Position numbers and translations under genes: made by a program. This document shows positions 22,966 to 34,245 of a stretch of DNA of 64,000 bases, in pieces. Source of the stretch: Acanthochromis polyacanthus (lineage: Eukaryota > Chordata > Actinopteri > Pomacentridae); NCBI RefSeq assembly GCF_021347895.1, contig NC_067122.1:37356215-37420214 (forward strand), in the 5' to 3' direction. Within the stretch, counting starts at the first letter, position 1, and each line of letters starts with the position of its first letter. The notes under the pieces are model-generated. The model made no database searches and had not been told where the DNA came from. It saw only the letters and a program-made list of their open reading frames with translations.

Positions 22966-24689
22966 AAAAGAAAACAAAATTCAATGATGGTATCTCTCCC
23001 AGCACAGTATGATAACTCCAGTCTTTTAGATGAAACTCTGGTCATGAATTTATCCCACCAATCACCTCATGCCTCTTTAGACTTTTCTCTCTTTAAAACA
23101 AAATCACGTTTCCTTGAAAGTATTTGAGAATCGGTTTAGTCATGTGAGGACTGGGTTGGTGTCAATCTTTAGAGGTAAACTTCATACCAATTTAAGGGAT
23201 ATGTATGCTTCAGGTAAAGTACATGTTTCTTAATCAGTCTCAAAACCCACTCCTCTCACACTTGATCAACAAGTTTAGGTATTCTTTATTGACCTGCTTG
23301 TGTCACACTTTGTGCATCCAACAACAACCTGAAAGTGTGCCTGATCTGTATGATTATCATGGTCGGCACTCAATTCAAGTGTGGTCATTCAGAACCGCTA
23401 TAAACACATTTGTAATCAGACTTCACCTCAATACCAAGCATAACAAGCCTCTACACAGGAAACCTACACACAAAGGAGAAGAAGGAACCTCCATGTAAAA
23501 GGCTTCAGCTGGCCAAACAGGAACAGAGAGGGAACAGCTGCATCCACAGAATCTTAAATGTTGTGCAGATCACGAACAAAATGTCTGTCAGTGTCTCTGA
23601 GACCTTATGAAGACTTTGTTCTCAATTACACCAGTTCAAAACTGTTCACACTCAAGGTATCTCAGAGGCTTTGCATCACTTTTTCATGAAGCTGAGAATA
23701 GTTGGTCCACTATATTGTCTATTTAGACTGAGTGTAAAGCCATGTCAAGACACATGTGGCACAAGTTGCCAAATTTGATTGGCTTTCCACCATTTTGTTA
23801 CCTCAAGGGCTGATGCAATTTAATGCAACTCCTGGAGGAGATGAACCCTCTAAATCCCAATGGACATTATGTGTGTCCAATTGGAACAGTCTCATTGGCT
23901 GCAGCAGTTTATTTGTCTGTCAGTGATTTGGGCAGTAGCTGGCAAAAGGGTGACAAAGAGTTTTGAGACATGTAGTATTGTATTTTGTTTGTGAAAAAAT
24001 CCTAGAAAAATGCCACAGTAAATGTAAATACTGCCTGAAATCAAAAGATCTCAGCAAGAAGCAAAAAGTGTAATACATTAGCCATCACTTTAGGCTGTTG
24101 CAAGGAATAGAAGATAATTTGCCAACCATGAATTGTCTTACATTGTAATCCATGTTAACATTTTCTTGAAAGTTTCAAAACGAGCTGTGTGACTTGCAAG
24201 AAGCAGTAATGACAATGCCTGCATGGCTTGTATTTGTCTCTCTGAGAATGTAAAAATCATCTGTTCTTGTCTAACACGCACTTTCCCGTAAATATGAGGA
24301 AGACTGACACTAGACAGTAAGAAAAAAGAAACAATTCATTCCTGTTGAGGAAGAAAGAGGTGAGAAGGAAACGACTTATAAGCCTCTGGGAGACAAAAAA
24401 GAGAAGAAGTGAGGATGAAAAGAATGAATGTGCACATGAGGAAAAGACGGAGATGGATTAAGAGAGAAAGGGAACGAAGTGGGAAAAAAAGAAGACGAGC
24501 TGCAGAAAGCGACAGTTTGACAAGGCGCTTCACTGACTTTGACTGTGTGCAGGCATGTGAGTGTGTCATCAAACACTGTAACACCGAAGAAAGACGCAAG
24601 AATTCAACCTTCATTTGCTTGATGTGTTGCTTTTCCCTTCATTTTTTTATTTTGCCGTTTTCTATTACATAACCACACGTTAAAACCCG
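22966..24689. other. Gene-free stretch
   Basis: No recognised gene. The part 24340-24520 is a strongly purine-rich plus strand, which gives misleading arginine/lysine-rich frames. Confidence 0.45.
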
Positions 24690-24933
24690 TTGCGCTTCAC
24701 CGGCCCGCCCACGGGACGCTTTGAGATCTGCATAGGCATTTCCTTAAAGGCATTAGAGGAGATTTAATTTCCTACGACTTTGAACGTAGCATGCGCACAT
24801 ACAACCTCTCCCTCACCCCCATCTAACCTCCCCCCTCTTAACATTTACGAAGAAACGCCCCCCTCCAGAAACTTGCGTAGGACTCGTGAAGTTGCCTACA
24901 GCCGCAGTATAATACAATAATACATTTTACCTG

Positions 24934-25131
24934 TCCAGAGGGAATTTAGCAACCAAGGCATCTGTCTTTAGGTCCATTTGTTGCTTGAGCTGACGCCATC
25001 GCCCAAATGACTCGCCAATAATCACTTTTGTTTTTGCATTCTCGCGATCCAGTTGTCTTTTATTTTCTCTGACCTCAAAAAAATGCCTTTCTTTTACGGC
25101 TGGGTCCCCCTGGATCTTTATCTGCCATTAT
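24934..25131 (-). pseudogene. Exon-like relic with MADKDPGGPSRKRKAFF start
   Basis: On the minus strand an ATG at 25129-25131 opens 'MADKDPGGPSRKRKAFF'. A run of seven T then shifts the frame, and the second frame continues as 'EVRENKRQLDRENAKTKVI' and 'FGRWRQLKQQMDLKTDAL'. With six T the two parts would be one frame. The coding stretch ends at CTGGACAG followed by GTAAAA, a good splice donor. The 'EVRENKR...FGRWR-L...KTDAxLAxFLLD' motif is one I recall at the start of many uncharacterised, probably transposon-derived teleost proteins; its function is unknown. The frameshift suggests a dead copy. The surroundings are CpG-rich, so a real but misread first exon cannot be fully excluded. Confidence 0.5.
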
Positions 25132-25459
25132 GTCAAAAAAGATGAGCAAAACAAGTCGCCAGCTAACTACGAAGCTATACCAAAGCAACACATACAGAAA
25201 ACACGTAAGTCCAAGGCGTACGTAATCTACGTAACTAGGCCTGAGCCGGAAGATTTTTGATTGACAGGAAAGGGAGCAAAGCAAACGCCTCGTTCCGAGC
25301 GCATTGATTGGCTGATGTTTTTCAGGTCCTGCCATGTCCACAGTTTTTTTTTTTTTTTTTTTTAGAAACCATACATACAAGTCCACAAAAGGTCAGTATA
25401 TTCATTTTATGTGAATCACACAAATTAAACAACAAAAGCATCCTCCATAATGCCTTTAA

Positions 25460-26446
25460 CCCTTTAAGCTTCAGTCAATTCCAGCCGTTTTCAGTACAAA
25501 AAAATCGCTAATATTCTATTTTTAAATAAAAAAAATTACGAAAAATACGGGGAATATTGGACGGGCATCGCGAGGTGCATTTCCTTGAAAACGACCGATT
25601 CAGGGATTTTATACCGACTTCAGGACATGTTTTGGTTGCCTAGACGCAATCACTAAGCGACCTAACAATTGCCTTTCCGCCATGATGTTTTGTAGTTTTA
25701 ACAGCTTCCTTCGCCGTACAGGGGTCCTGAGGACAGTGGAGGGCAGCATTACGCATTCTATCGTACAGCCTGCCGGAATTAAAAATATATCCTTTTTAAA
25801 AAGAAAAGCTTTAAGAGCTGCTTCTTGTTGAGGTCTTAAGGACAAATTCAGCCAGTGCAAAACAGAGGAAAGCGCACGAGAGAAACCTCGCTCTGTTGCG
25901 GTCGCCAACTCGGCCCTGAAGATGAGGCATCGTTAACTCCCGCCTCTGGTGCTCTGATTGGTTCGGTCTGATCTGCTCAGAGCTTGAAAACCTGTCAAAA
26001 TGTGTCAATGGAGGAGGGCTAGACCGTATTCCCGTATATCCCTTATAACGGGAATACAGTCTAGCTAAGCTAGGCTAATGTTTTGGACAAAATAGTTTAC
26101 TGGCTTGTGTTGTCTGGATGTAAAAGGTTGGATTATGGCTGTTTTTTGTGGAATCTTTTTTTTTTGTGTGTAATAATGAACCCGGAAATGTGAGTCGCGC
26201 TGTGTGCGTTGAAGCCGTGTCTAGAGAACGGATGGATGAATATTCGTTTTTGTCGGACAAATGTGTTTTTCTCACCCGCTGTGGTAATCGCATCTGAAAG
26301 TGGTTTATACCGGCGGATTCATGAGAATCTAAGCTTTCCATCGGCGTATAGTGTTTGTATAATCGCGTTTGCAGCCGTCGGACATTCTTGAAATTCCTAT
26401 GCAAATTAGTAGGTGTACCGCCGGCGGTACACTGAAGCTTAACGGG
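25460..26446. mobile_element. Non-autonomous TTAA transposon (piggyBac- or Kolobok-like)
   Basis: TTAA duplications flank the element (25456-25459 and 26447-26450). The left end is CCCTTTAAGCTTCAGT and the right end is ACTGAAGCTTAACGGG, so the inverted repeats are about 16 bp with two mismatches. Next to the right end is a perfect palindrome, GTGTACCGCCGGCGGTACAC (26413-26432). Another hairpin with 17-bp arms lies at 26019-26064. TTAA specificity and CCC ends fit piggyBac, and Kolobok also duplicates TTAA. There is no transposase. The inside carries a helicase-like fragment and is CpG-rich. Confidence 0.75.
25740..25908 (-). pseudogene. RecQ-helicase-like N-terminal fragment inside the TTAA element
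   Basis: The minus-strand frame starting at 25908 reads 'MATATERGFSRALSSVLHWL' followed by 'NLSLRPQQEAALKAFLFKKD' and 'IFLIPAG'. The pattern LRP-Q-EAL-AF---KD-F--LPTG is the entry to motif I of RecQ-type helicases, where LPTGxGKS should follow. Here the Walker A part is 'IPAGCTIE', so the ATP-binding lysine is missing and the similarity ends. It may be a captured 5' gene piece or a relic of a transposon-borne helicase. This rests on motif reading of about 45 residues. Confidence 0.4.
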
Positions 26447-26735
26447 TTAAATGTCTGAAGCTGCAAACGCGATTATACAAACACTATACACCCATGGAAA
26501 GCTTAGATTCTCATGAATCCGCCGGTATAAACCACTTTCAGATGTGATTACCACAGCGGGTAATATAAACACATTTCTCCAACAAACAATAAAACATTTA
26601 AAGGGCACAACTCACCTTTGGACGCTCTTTTACTGGTCAAAGATGAAAATAATCCACAAAAACCGTCCAGAATCCAAGCTTCGGCATCCAGACAAAACTA
26701 CCACGTGTAATATTTTGTCCAAAACATGTATTGAA
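26077..26735. repeat. Imperfect inverted repeat across the TTAA element's right end
   Basis: The plus-strand segment 26077-26382 reappears as its reverse complement at 26459-26735. Matches are strongest at 26273-26380 versus 26459-26566 ('GGTTTATACCGGCGGATTCA', 'TGAGAATCTAAGCTTTCCAT', 'TATAATCGCGTTTGCAGC'). They continue outward through 'GTTGTCTGGATG' to 'ATGTTTTGGACAAAATA'. The left arm belongs to the TTAA element and the right arm to a second, inverted, incomplete copy that starts directly at the TTAA target. Confidence 0.75.
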
Positions 26736-27134
26736 ATTAGTAAATAATCCACAAATAGCTCGGCTCCGTGCGCGCACACGCGGTGCATGGTGGCGCTTGC
26801 GCGTTTCATATTCACTGTATTTCTGTCCATATTTTTATTCAGCATACAGAGATCCACGCGGTCTTGCACTCAAAATGGCGACTGAAGTCTTTCCTTTTAT
26901 GTTTACACCGCATTTCAACCAATCAAGTGACTCTGGCCTGCCTCCGAGGCCTAAACGGCCAATCGTAGCCGAGACTGACCGATCTGGACCTACCTCATTT
27001 CGTCAGTAAATTCTGAGCAAATCACGTCGGAGGAAACGTTTGACTGACAGGGCTGATAGCCAATGAGCCTGCTGAATAGCAGGATATAAATAGAGCCTCT
27101 GCCAGCAGGGTTCTGTGACTCTTCACACCTTGGC

Positions 27135-27560
27135 TCCGGCTCATAGACTGTATATATAGTGGACGTAGCATCTGGCTCCAGAATTGAAGTCCACCCAGAA
27201 GTGTCAAAAACTTGCAATATCACACCATCTGCTAGGGTTGGCTCCAAAAAGCTTTTTCTCCATAGACCCCAATTCATTTTTGGAAAAAATAAAATTTGAT
27301 AGACTGATGTTCCACAGCTCAGGATTTTTTTCCTGTTAGTTTTCATGGTCAAAATGAGAGATCAATAAATCAATACTGAATTTTAAATAAATCGTTAAAG
27401 TTGGCGGAGCCAGGGGGCGTGGCTATACTTGATGGACAGCAACAGAAGCCTCTGCGGTAAAATGTGGGACGGATAAGAGAGTCCTCAGCCAATCCTGCCC
27501 CTAGTTGCTCTCCGGTCCAGTCTGTTTGATGACGCTTTTTACGTCACTGGCTCCAAAAAA
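27135..27560 (+). repeat. Dispersed teleost repeat, unclassified
   Basis: The stretch with 'TATATATAGTGGACGTAGCA', 'TCTGGCTCCAGAATTGAAGT' and 'CCATCTGCTAGGGTTGGCTC' is one I recall as a recurrent teleost repeat. It also contains 'GGCGGAGCCAGGGGGCGTGG'. No ends are visible, and the borders are approximate. There is no coding potential. Confidence 0.45.
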
Positions 27561-30500
27561 TCCAAAACGGCGACCAGGAAGTAGCAAAATCCGGGCTTCA
27601 TTTTCTCGGCGTTGAAACCAACGGATGACGTTACGGTTTGTTTACGCCTGCTCCGGCTGCAGCAGGAGCCTCTCTGTCTGTCCCGTCCAGTCTCTGTGTC
27701 TGATCCACACTGGAGCTGCTCTGAAGTGCCTTTTTTGAGTTCTTTATGAGTTTTTGGAGTGAAAGTAATGTGAAAACGGGCTGAAAAACGAACATATACC
27801 ATTTTTGCCCAGGGTGTGCAGAGGGTGTACAGAGTGTGTCCAAAATTGACAGCGCCTGGCCATAGCAGTACAAATACATGTGTGAAACACTCATTTCTTG
27901 CAGTATTGCTCTGAAATTTTGACCTGAACTATGTAAGACCCCAGGCTGTTGCCTTTTTGTGTTTTCAAGCTGTCACAGTGCTGCCACAATTATTTTCAGG
28001 TGTTTTATTAGGGAAAAAATTTAGGCGAGAATAAATTTCAACCTGATTCAGTGTGTTCCAACATAAAGTACTCTGTGCCAGTAGCACCTATAGTAATTCT
28101 GACTGCACTGGGTGAAAATTCAGGTTGTCAGCTTTCAAAGGAGACCCCAACCATGCCTGTACTCCAATCAGTTCAAGAACAGCATTCAATTTACTTTCCG
28201 TACATCTTCAGTAGAAATTTTAGGCGAAAATTGACGGAAGCTTGTACTGTAACATTTATCATAGGAGTCAGAGTTCATTCTTCCCTGAGGACTGAATCAT
28301 GACCTCTCCCACTCATCCGCTCTCTACCGTTTTTAATTCTTCCCCTCTCTTTCCCTCCATGCTTTATTGATTAGTTCTATGATTCTTTAATCACTCGTGA
28401 CCTTTATCTTCTCCCAGAGGCATGAAGCACATTAACCATTTAAACCAGTTATGAACCATCAAATATGTGTCTCATACATCTGCAGATTCTCCAGTTATTC
28501 ATATGCAGTAGTGACCTTTTAACTTTACAGAAATTATACATTGAAAAACTCAGGGAAATGTGAAAAATGACAATATTGCTGAGCATATTACAAGCTGGGA
28601 GGAGTAATATAATATATGACTTTATTTATTACTACAAATTAAAAAGTACCATTTTATTACAACTGTGGTCTTATTTTCAGATTTTAGGACATTTTCATTT
28701 AGATATAAAACTAAAGATGACTGCATGCTGATAGTAATATCTCATATGTTAAAATGTGTGCAACCCCGATGATTGTGACCGGGATATCTACATATGACAC
28801 GCTTAAATCTTGTTCGTCCAGACGATCTGTAGTTGTAATCAGAATCAGTCGTACACTTGAAGTTCAATTAGTAATTGTGAGATGAATACAAGAAGAATTT
28901 ACATTTTGTTAAAGAAAGATTTTTTACACATAAATCTAAATCCTGCCTAATAGTTCTGTAGATGAATCAATCGTCTTGTGTCACAATAGGGGTCAGTCGA
29001 AAACCTGAACTTTCATCTCTAACTACCCCTAGTTAATATGACCTCTGATAAATGGAACATAATCTGGTTGTTTCTATGTTATTCCTATGGCTAGTAGATG
29101 TGTGAACAGCCTAGCTAAGGCGAATGTGCTACCTGACTTCTTCCTATGTTTTAGTGAATGAAATTATCCATAAATTCTACAGCTTATAGCATTCAAGGTT
29201 AAAGGACGATGAGAAAATGTTCTGTATTGTACCAGACTCTTGTGATGAATCTGTAAACTTTCTTTCACTTCGTTCTCATGTCAAGTTTGACAGCATGGTT
29301 GAGCAAATATATGCCTGTCTTTAAAGGGGCTGTGCTCAAACCATCTATGTCTGCATACTACTAAGTGGCCACATGATTTATCCAGTTCAGATCTGATCTG
29401 TGCACATGCTCAAGTTGTTCTTCTCTGAATGTCTCTTGTTTTGCTGATGACACACAACTTTATCTCTTTAAATTGTTTCAAAACTGTATTTAAGGCTGCG
29501 CTAACACTTATTCCTAGCCAAGGTATCGTTATATTCACAGTTACACAAATCTTTATCCTGGTTAGCCACACTGTAATCCCATTATCACAAATATGTAAGC
29601 TCTTTTATCCCCTTTGTTTGCTTTTCATTTACTTCTTCTTCTTAAAGAACTTGTCTTGTGAAAAATGCTATTAAATTGAATTTAGTTTAGAAACTTGCAA
29701 GTAGAGGAAGTTAATTTTCAGCGAGGCAGATGGGTTGGAAAACTGTGGAAGATTTCTACAAAGGCAACAATTGTACCTTTGTTTTATCTGCCAAATAAAT
29801 TTGACAATCGAGGAGGTTGGCTTAAAATGCTTTGTTTTGCTCTGTTGCCAGGTCAGAGCTTTTTGAAGGATGTAACAAGATGCAAAGATAAACTACAAAC
29901 TGTTACAGCTATCCGTAACAAAAAGAATTCAGGAATTGAGTGTCTGCGTATGTATTTTCATCCCTCTGTCTGTACAATGATTACCATTTCCTGTTTGTTC
30001 TCTCTTCTTGCACTGAAGAACAAAAGAAGTTGAACAGTGCACAGGCTGAGAGGGCCATGAATAGGAGTAATGGTTAAAAAAAAAGAAATAGAGATTTGCT
30101 CATAGCTCACATCGCTACCTTTTTTTCTCCCCAAATCACCTGTGACACGGTCCTGCATATCTCACTACATGTATGTGTGTACGTGTATACTCGAACCCCA
30201 CTCAATCCCACATTAATTATAATCAGATTGGGTATTGATCACACACATGGTCTGAGTATTGATCCAGCTTGTGCAGTCTGGTGGAGGGTCATGAAGCACT
30301 TTGTTTCACAGTCTGGAGGCAGAAAGAGAGATTGAGAAAGTGGGTAAGTCATTTCAGTCCATTCCTCGTGCATGTTGTACAAATCATTGTGTTTACAGCG
30401 AGCAAAAAAGTGAAACAAGCCACCTGAACTGGAATTTTAATTATTGTGCGCTAGAAAGCACCCAGTGTGATAAATGCATAGAATCTTTTCAACGTAAACA

Positions 30501-31100
30501 GTATGTTGGATTTTAAGAAAGCATATCTGAAGTACCTAAACATGGCCAGTTTGTTTGCTTACAAGAGCTACAATGCATCTTGTGATCGAGACTGGACAAA
30601 ACATCTAACAATCTCAGGCACCTCAGCAACTATTATAAAAATGCAGGCAAAATAGAAAGAGGAAGTGAGGCAGAAATAGAGAGTTGAGTGGCAAGAAAAT
30701 GGAATCAGTGTTTGTTTATAACTTGCAATCACTTCTCTTGAAAGTGTGTCTCTGATTCTGCTGCAATCACAGACTTTACGTTGGGCCTTCAGATCTGTGT
30801 TTTGCCCTGACAACAGAGAAAAGTATTTGTGTCTTACTGTTAGAAAGAAAAGTTCATGAATTATTTTCATAGTATTACCTGCATATCAAGAGTGTTTGAA
30901 TCCCATGTCATCCTAAACTCTGAACAGGTCAATACGTGACTCCAGTTCTACATAGAATCATTAGGTCACAGTTTAAACACAGGTCATGCCATATGTTACC
31001 ATCAACATTGTCTGACCGCTAACAAATCTGTTGTGGTAACAGTAAAACACTGTGACTCCAATAAAGTGCCTGTAGAATAGGCGGCAATGCGTTAGCTTTG
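27561..31100. other. Gene-free stretch
   Basis: The first 300 bp remain CpG-rich; the rest is AT-rich. Frames at 27539-27802 (minus), 29695-30033 (plus) and 30568-30870 (minus) have no recognisable motif. No mobile element was recognised here. Confidence 0.45.
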
Positions 31101-32054
31101 TACATGGCCAGTCCAAAAAAAGTCGGCTTTATTGAGTATGGCACACATTTGCCGTGGCATTGTTTCGATACGCTTCTGCAAGTCACAGCATTTATTTCTG
31201 TCCATAATTGGATTTATTTTCTGCCAAGATCTTGTATTGATGATGGGAGAGTCGGACGCTGTGCAAAGTCTTCTCCAGAACATCCCAAAGATTCTCAATC
31301 TAGCTGAGGTCTGGACTCTGTGGAGGCCAATCCATGTGTGAAAATGATGTCTCATGCTTCCTGATCCACTCATTCACAATGTGAACCCCATGAATCCTGG
31401 CATCATTATCTTGGAATATACTTGTGTCATCAGGAATGAAAACTTCATTGATGGAAAGACCTGGTATTTTTTACTGTACTTAGGTAGTCAGCTGACTTCA
31501 TTCTTAAGGGGCACATAATGTTGCTGAACCTGGACCTGACCAACTGCAGCAAGCCCAGATCATAACCCTAACCCCCACATGTCTGCACCAGCCATGATGA
31601 GTGCATCATTTCATCTGCCTCTCTTCTTACCCGGATGCCCCCTTCACTTTGGAACAGGGTAAATCTGGACTCGTCAGACCACATTATTGACCACATTTGT
31701 TTATCGAAGATGATGATTCTCCACTATCCTTCAGGTTTTAATGATGTGTTGGACGATTCTTAACCTGATTTTAGTAGTTTCAGATATCTCCTTAGTTCTT
31801 TTCTTTGCTTGATGCAGATCAGTAATTTGACCCTTCTGAGACAGATTAACATCCTTTCCATGACAACAGGATATATCTTCCAACATGGCTGTTTAAGAAA
31901 TGAGAAGCTCCTCACTGCATCAGCTAGGGTTCAGTAAGTTGTTGCAGCTGAAATGTATTCATCACTGCAGTAATTATTCAATGGAAGGCTGTTTGTCATT
32001 TCTACTTAATTGCTTAGTTAAATCCAAGTGGCAACTTTTTTTGGACAGGCAGTG
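31101..32054 (-). pseudogene. Tc1-like element with decayed transposase
   Basis: The ends are inverted: the left end reads CCAGTCCAAAAAAAGTCGGC, and the right end reads CAACTTTTTTTGGACAGGCA followed by GTG. On the minus strand the gene runs from a helix-turn-helix region near 31930-31740 to C-terminal pieces 'RLRIFGMFWRRL', 'INPIMDRNKCCDLQKRIETM' and 'PRQMCAILNKADFFW' (31300-31110). Stops and frameshifts occur throughout, and no intact DDE triad remains. It is the same family as 50060-50949 in the opposite orientation. Confidence 0.8.
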
Positions 32055-33304
32055 TCTCACAGTCAAATTGGATGCAGACAACTAACCATTATTGTGTCTA
32101 TGACTTACTCTGACAGGTGTTAGTCATGCCACACACATATGTATGTGTTTAGCTATTTTTGCTTTTTGCTTCCTTTCATTCAGAAATACCTGGGTTTGAC
32201 TAAAGCGGATTAGCAACTTTTTTTTTAAATTCACTTTGGCATTTGGCTTTTATTAGATGTGCAGTGTGTATACTGCAAAAAAAAAAAATACTAAGAGAGA
32301 GAGAGAGAGGGAGAGAGAAGGATTGGAATCAAACTGGGACATGTAAACAACAACTACAAGTTGTTTGCATAGAAAATGATACTTGAAAAATGTGATTTTC
32401 TGTAAGCTATGGTACAAAAATCAAATTCATTATCATAAATACTCAGATTTCCTTCTTTATAAATAGACATAACTATGAAAAAAAAGATCTCAGTAATACC
32501 CCACAGATGGATTTAAATCATCATTGGTTTAGATTTCAGTGTAGGCTTCAATCTTCTCCAAAAACCTATTGATATAATTTCTCTTTTAAATCACTCCCAC
32601 TACAAGGATTCCTTTGATTTTCTGATCTGCTGCACTGAAGACTGAAGTATCTGTTTTATATTTATAAGGACTGTCAATGAATTTTACATGCATGCTTCAA
32701 GCTCTATTCCTACCTCTATAGACTGCTGTGAGTAATAACAATACAAGTTGTGCATCGTATGTCATGATAAGTAGACAAACTGATGCAAAGAGCATAAAGT
32801 CTGGGTATTTCTAATAAACTAATGCATCCAACTACTGCTTTAAAAAAAAAAATGTGTATGTTAGCTCATGAGGCCTTTTGATCATCACAGTCTAAACGCT
32901 GTTAAAGTGCGTCCTGTCACAGGAATGCTCCCTAGCGCCTGCAGCATGTATAAACACTTGTATTAAACTGACAGCTTTAGCCTCAATGGACATGAAAGTT
33001 TCCAAAAAGCTCATTTTCTGTGCGCAACCCAAACTCATTAGAAATACGAGTGGGAAATACTTCAATCCAAAGGCGCTCCAGATTGCGCCTTTAAAGACTA
33101 ACAGCCATTTCACTGACAATACAGCCGTGTATATGTGAGTGGGATGAGACGGCAATAAACAGAACAGCTTGATGGCCTTCTCGTCTTGGCAAGGCCTCCG
33201 TTCATCTACATCTTTTTTCGTAAGTTCACAGCTTGACTCTGATTTCTGCCTCATTACACTGTGAACAGAGACAATGGGCTTGTCCTATGTGTGTGTGAGT
33301 GAAA

Positions 33305-33339
<35 letters not shown>

Positions 33340-34061
33340 AGACTGAGACTGAGACTGAGATTATTGTCTCTGTTTCCAAGGAGTGATTCTCGGCAGCAAT
33401 CGAAGCCGGCACACATTTTCCCGATGCACCCACACAGTGAAAAGCACACGCATGGGAGCAAATACTCGCGCAGAGTAACAAATACATGCTTCCCCTGCAC
33501 ATGCACACGTTCTCAAAAGAGAAGGTCAGCATTAGTTAAGCATTTACATGAAAGAAATGCTCGCTGCCTTTCTCCGGCACAAGTGGACGGCAGGAGGGGC
33601 ACAAGAGAAGAATGGGGGGATAAAAGAAGAGGAGCCCTTGAGTACGAGGGCGGGGAGGGAAGACGAGAGAAAAGGGGGAGATAACAAGAAGGGTAGCAGA
33701 GCGAGATACCATGAAAGAGAGAGGAAAAAGACCGCGAGATGAAGAGATGAAGAGGAGGAGAAATATCTTGCTCAATATGTTTTGCTCTTTTAATCTCATT
33801 AAGCTTCAAAGGAGTCTAACAATTAGCTTGTCCGTGTTAAATAAATATATTAGCCTTCCCAGCAGGACTAGAAGTGCACACACTCACACAGAAACGCTAT
33901 CCTTGCTCAACCCCATTCTACTGTCTATTTATCTCACTCTGGCCTCCACAGGGGCTTTAGAGTTCTATTGTTTTAGCTACAGTGGTCCGGTCCATATTGC
34001 TGATTATTGCCTCATTGTTACCGGATTATTATACACAATCTTATTATTTTAATCAGACAGG
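32055..34061. other. Gene-free stretch with purine tracts
   Basis: Contains a GA-rich run at 32294-32318, poly-A at 32278-32288 and a GA/GAGACT tract at 33308-33360. 32880-33290 is repeat-free and could be conserved non-coding DNA, which is untested. The plus-strand frame 33274-33684 is a translation of the purine tract and its flank and is rejected as a gene. Confidence 0.45.
33308..33360. repeat. (GA)n followed by (GAGACT)n
   Basis: About 14 GA units pass directly into four GAGACT units, a compound array in which the hexamer differs from the dimer by one change per unit. Confidence 0.9.
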
Positions 34062-34145
34062 AGGTGGGACACACACTCGACAAGTTGCCAGTCTATCGCA
34101 GGCCGTCAATCACACCTACTGCTAATTTGGAATCACTTATTAACC
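34062..34145 (-). mobile_element. SINE fragment (middle part), antisense
   Basis: 'GACAAGTTGCCAGTCTATCG' and 'CACCTACTGCTAATTTGGAA' are the antisense of the central part of the common teleost SINE ('CGATGGACTGGCGAC', 'AAATTGCCCGTAGGTGTG'). No end or tail is present. Confidence 0.6.
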
Positions 34146-34149
34146 CAAA

Positions 34150-34245
34150 ACGGCGGCATCGTGGTGCCTCGCAGCAAACAAGTTGTGTGTTCACGGCTCG
34201 TTTTCTTTCCGTGTACAGTTTGCATGTTTGTCCTGCAAGACTTTA
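34150..34245 (+). mobile_element. SINE fragment (head), sense
   Basis: 'CGGCGGCATCGTGGTGCCTC' and 'TTCCGTGTACAGTTTGCATG' match the tRNA-derived head of the same SINE type, in plus orientation. It lies directly after an antisense middle fragment. The A and B boxes are degraded. Confidence 0.55.

Noticed and set aside
29695..30033. 112-codon open frame, plus strand
   Set aside because: No domain, no repeat family wording and no splice-site context. A single frame of this length is expected by chance in 64 kb.
33274..33684. 136-codon open frame, plus strand
   Set aside because: It is rich in R/E/G because it reads through GA, GAGACT and other purine tracts. The opposite strand is open for the same reason.
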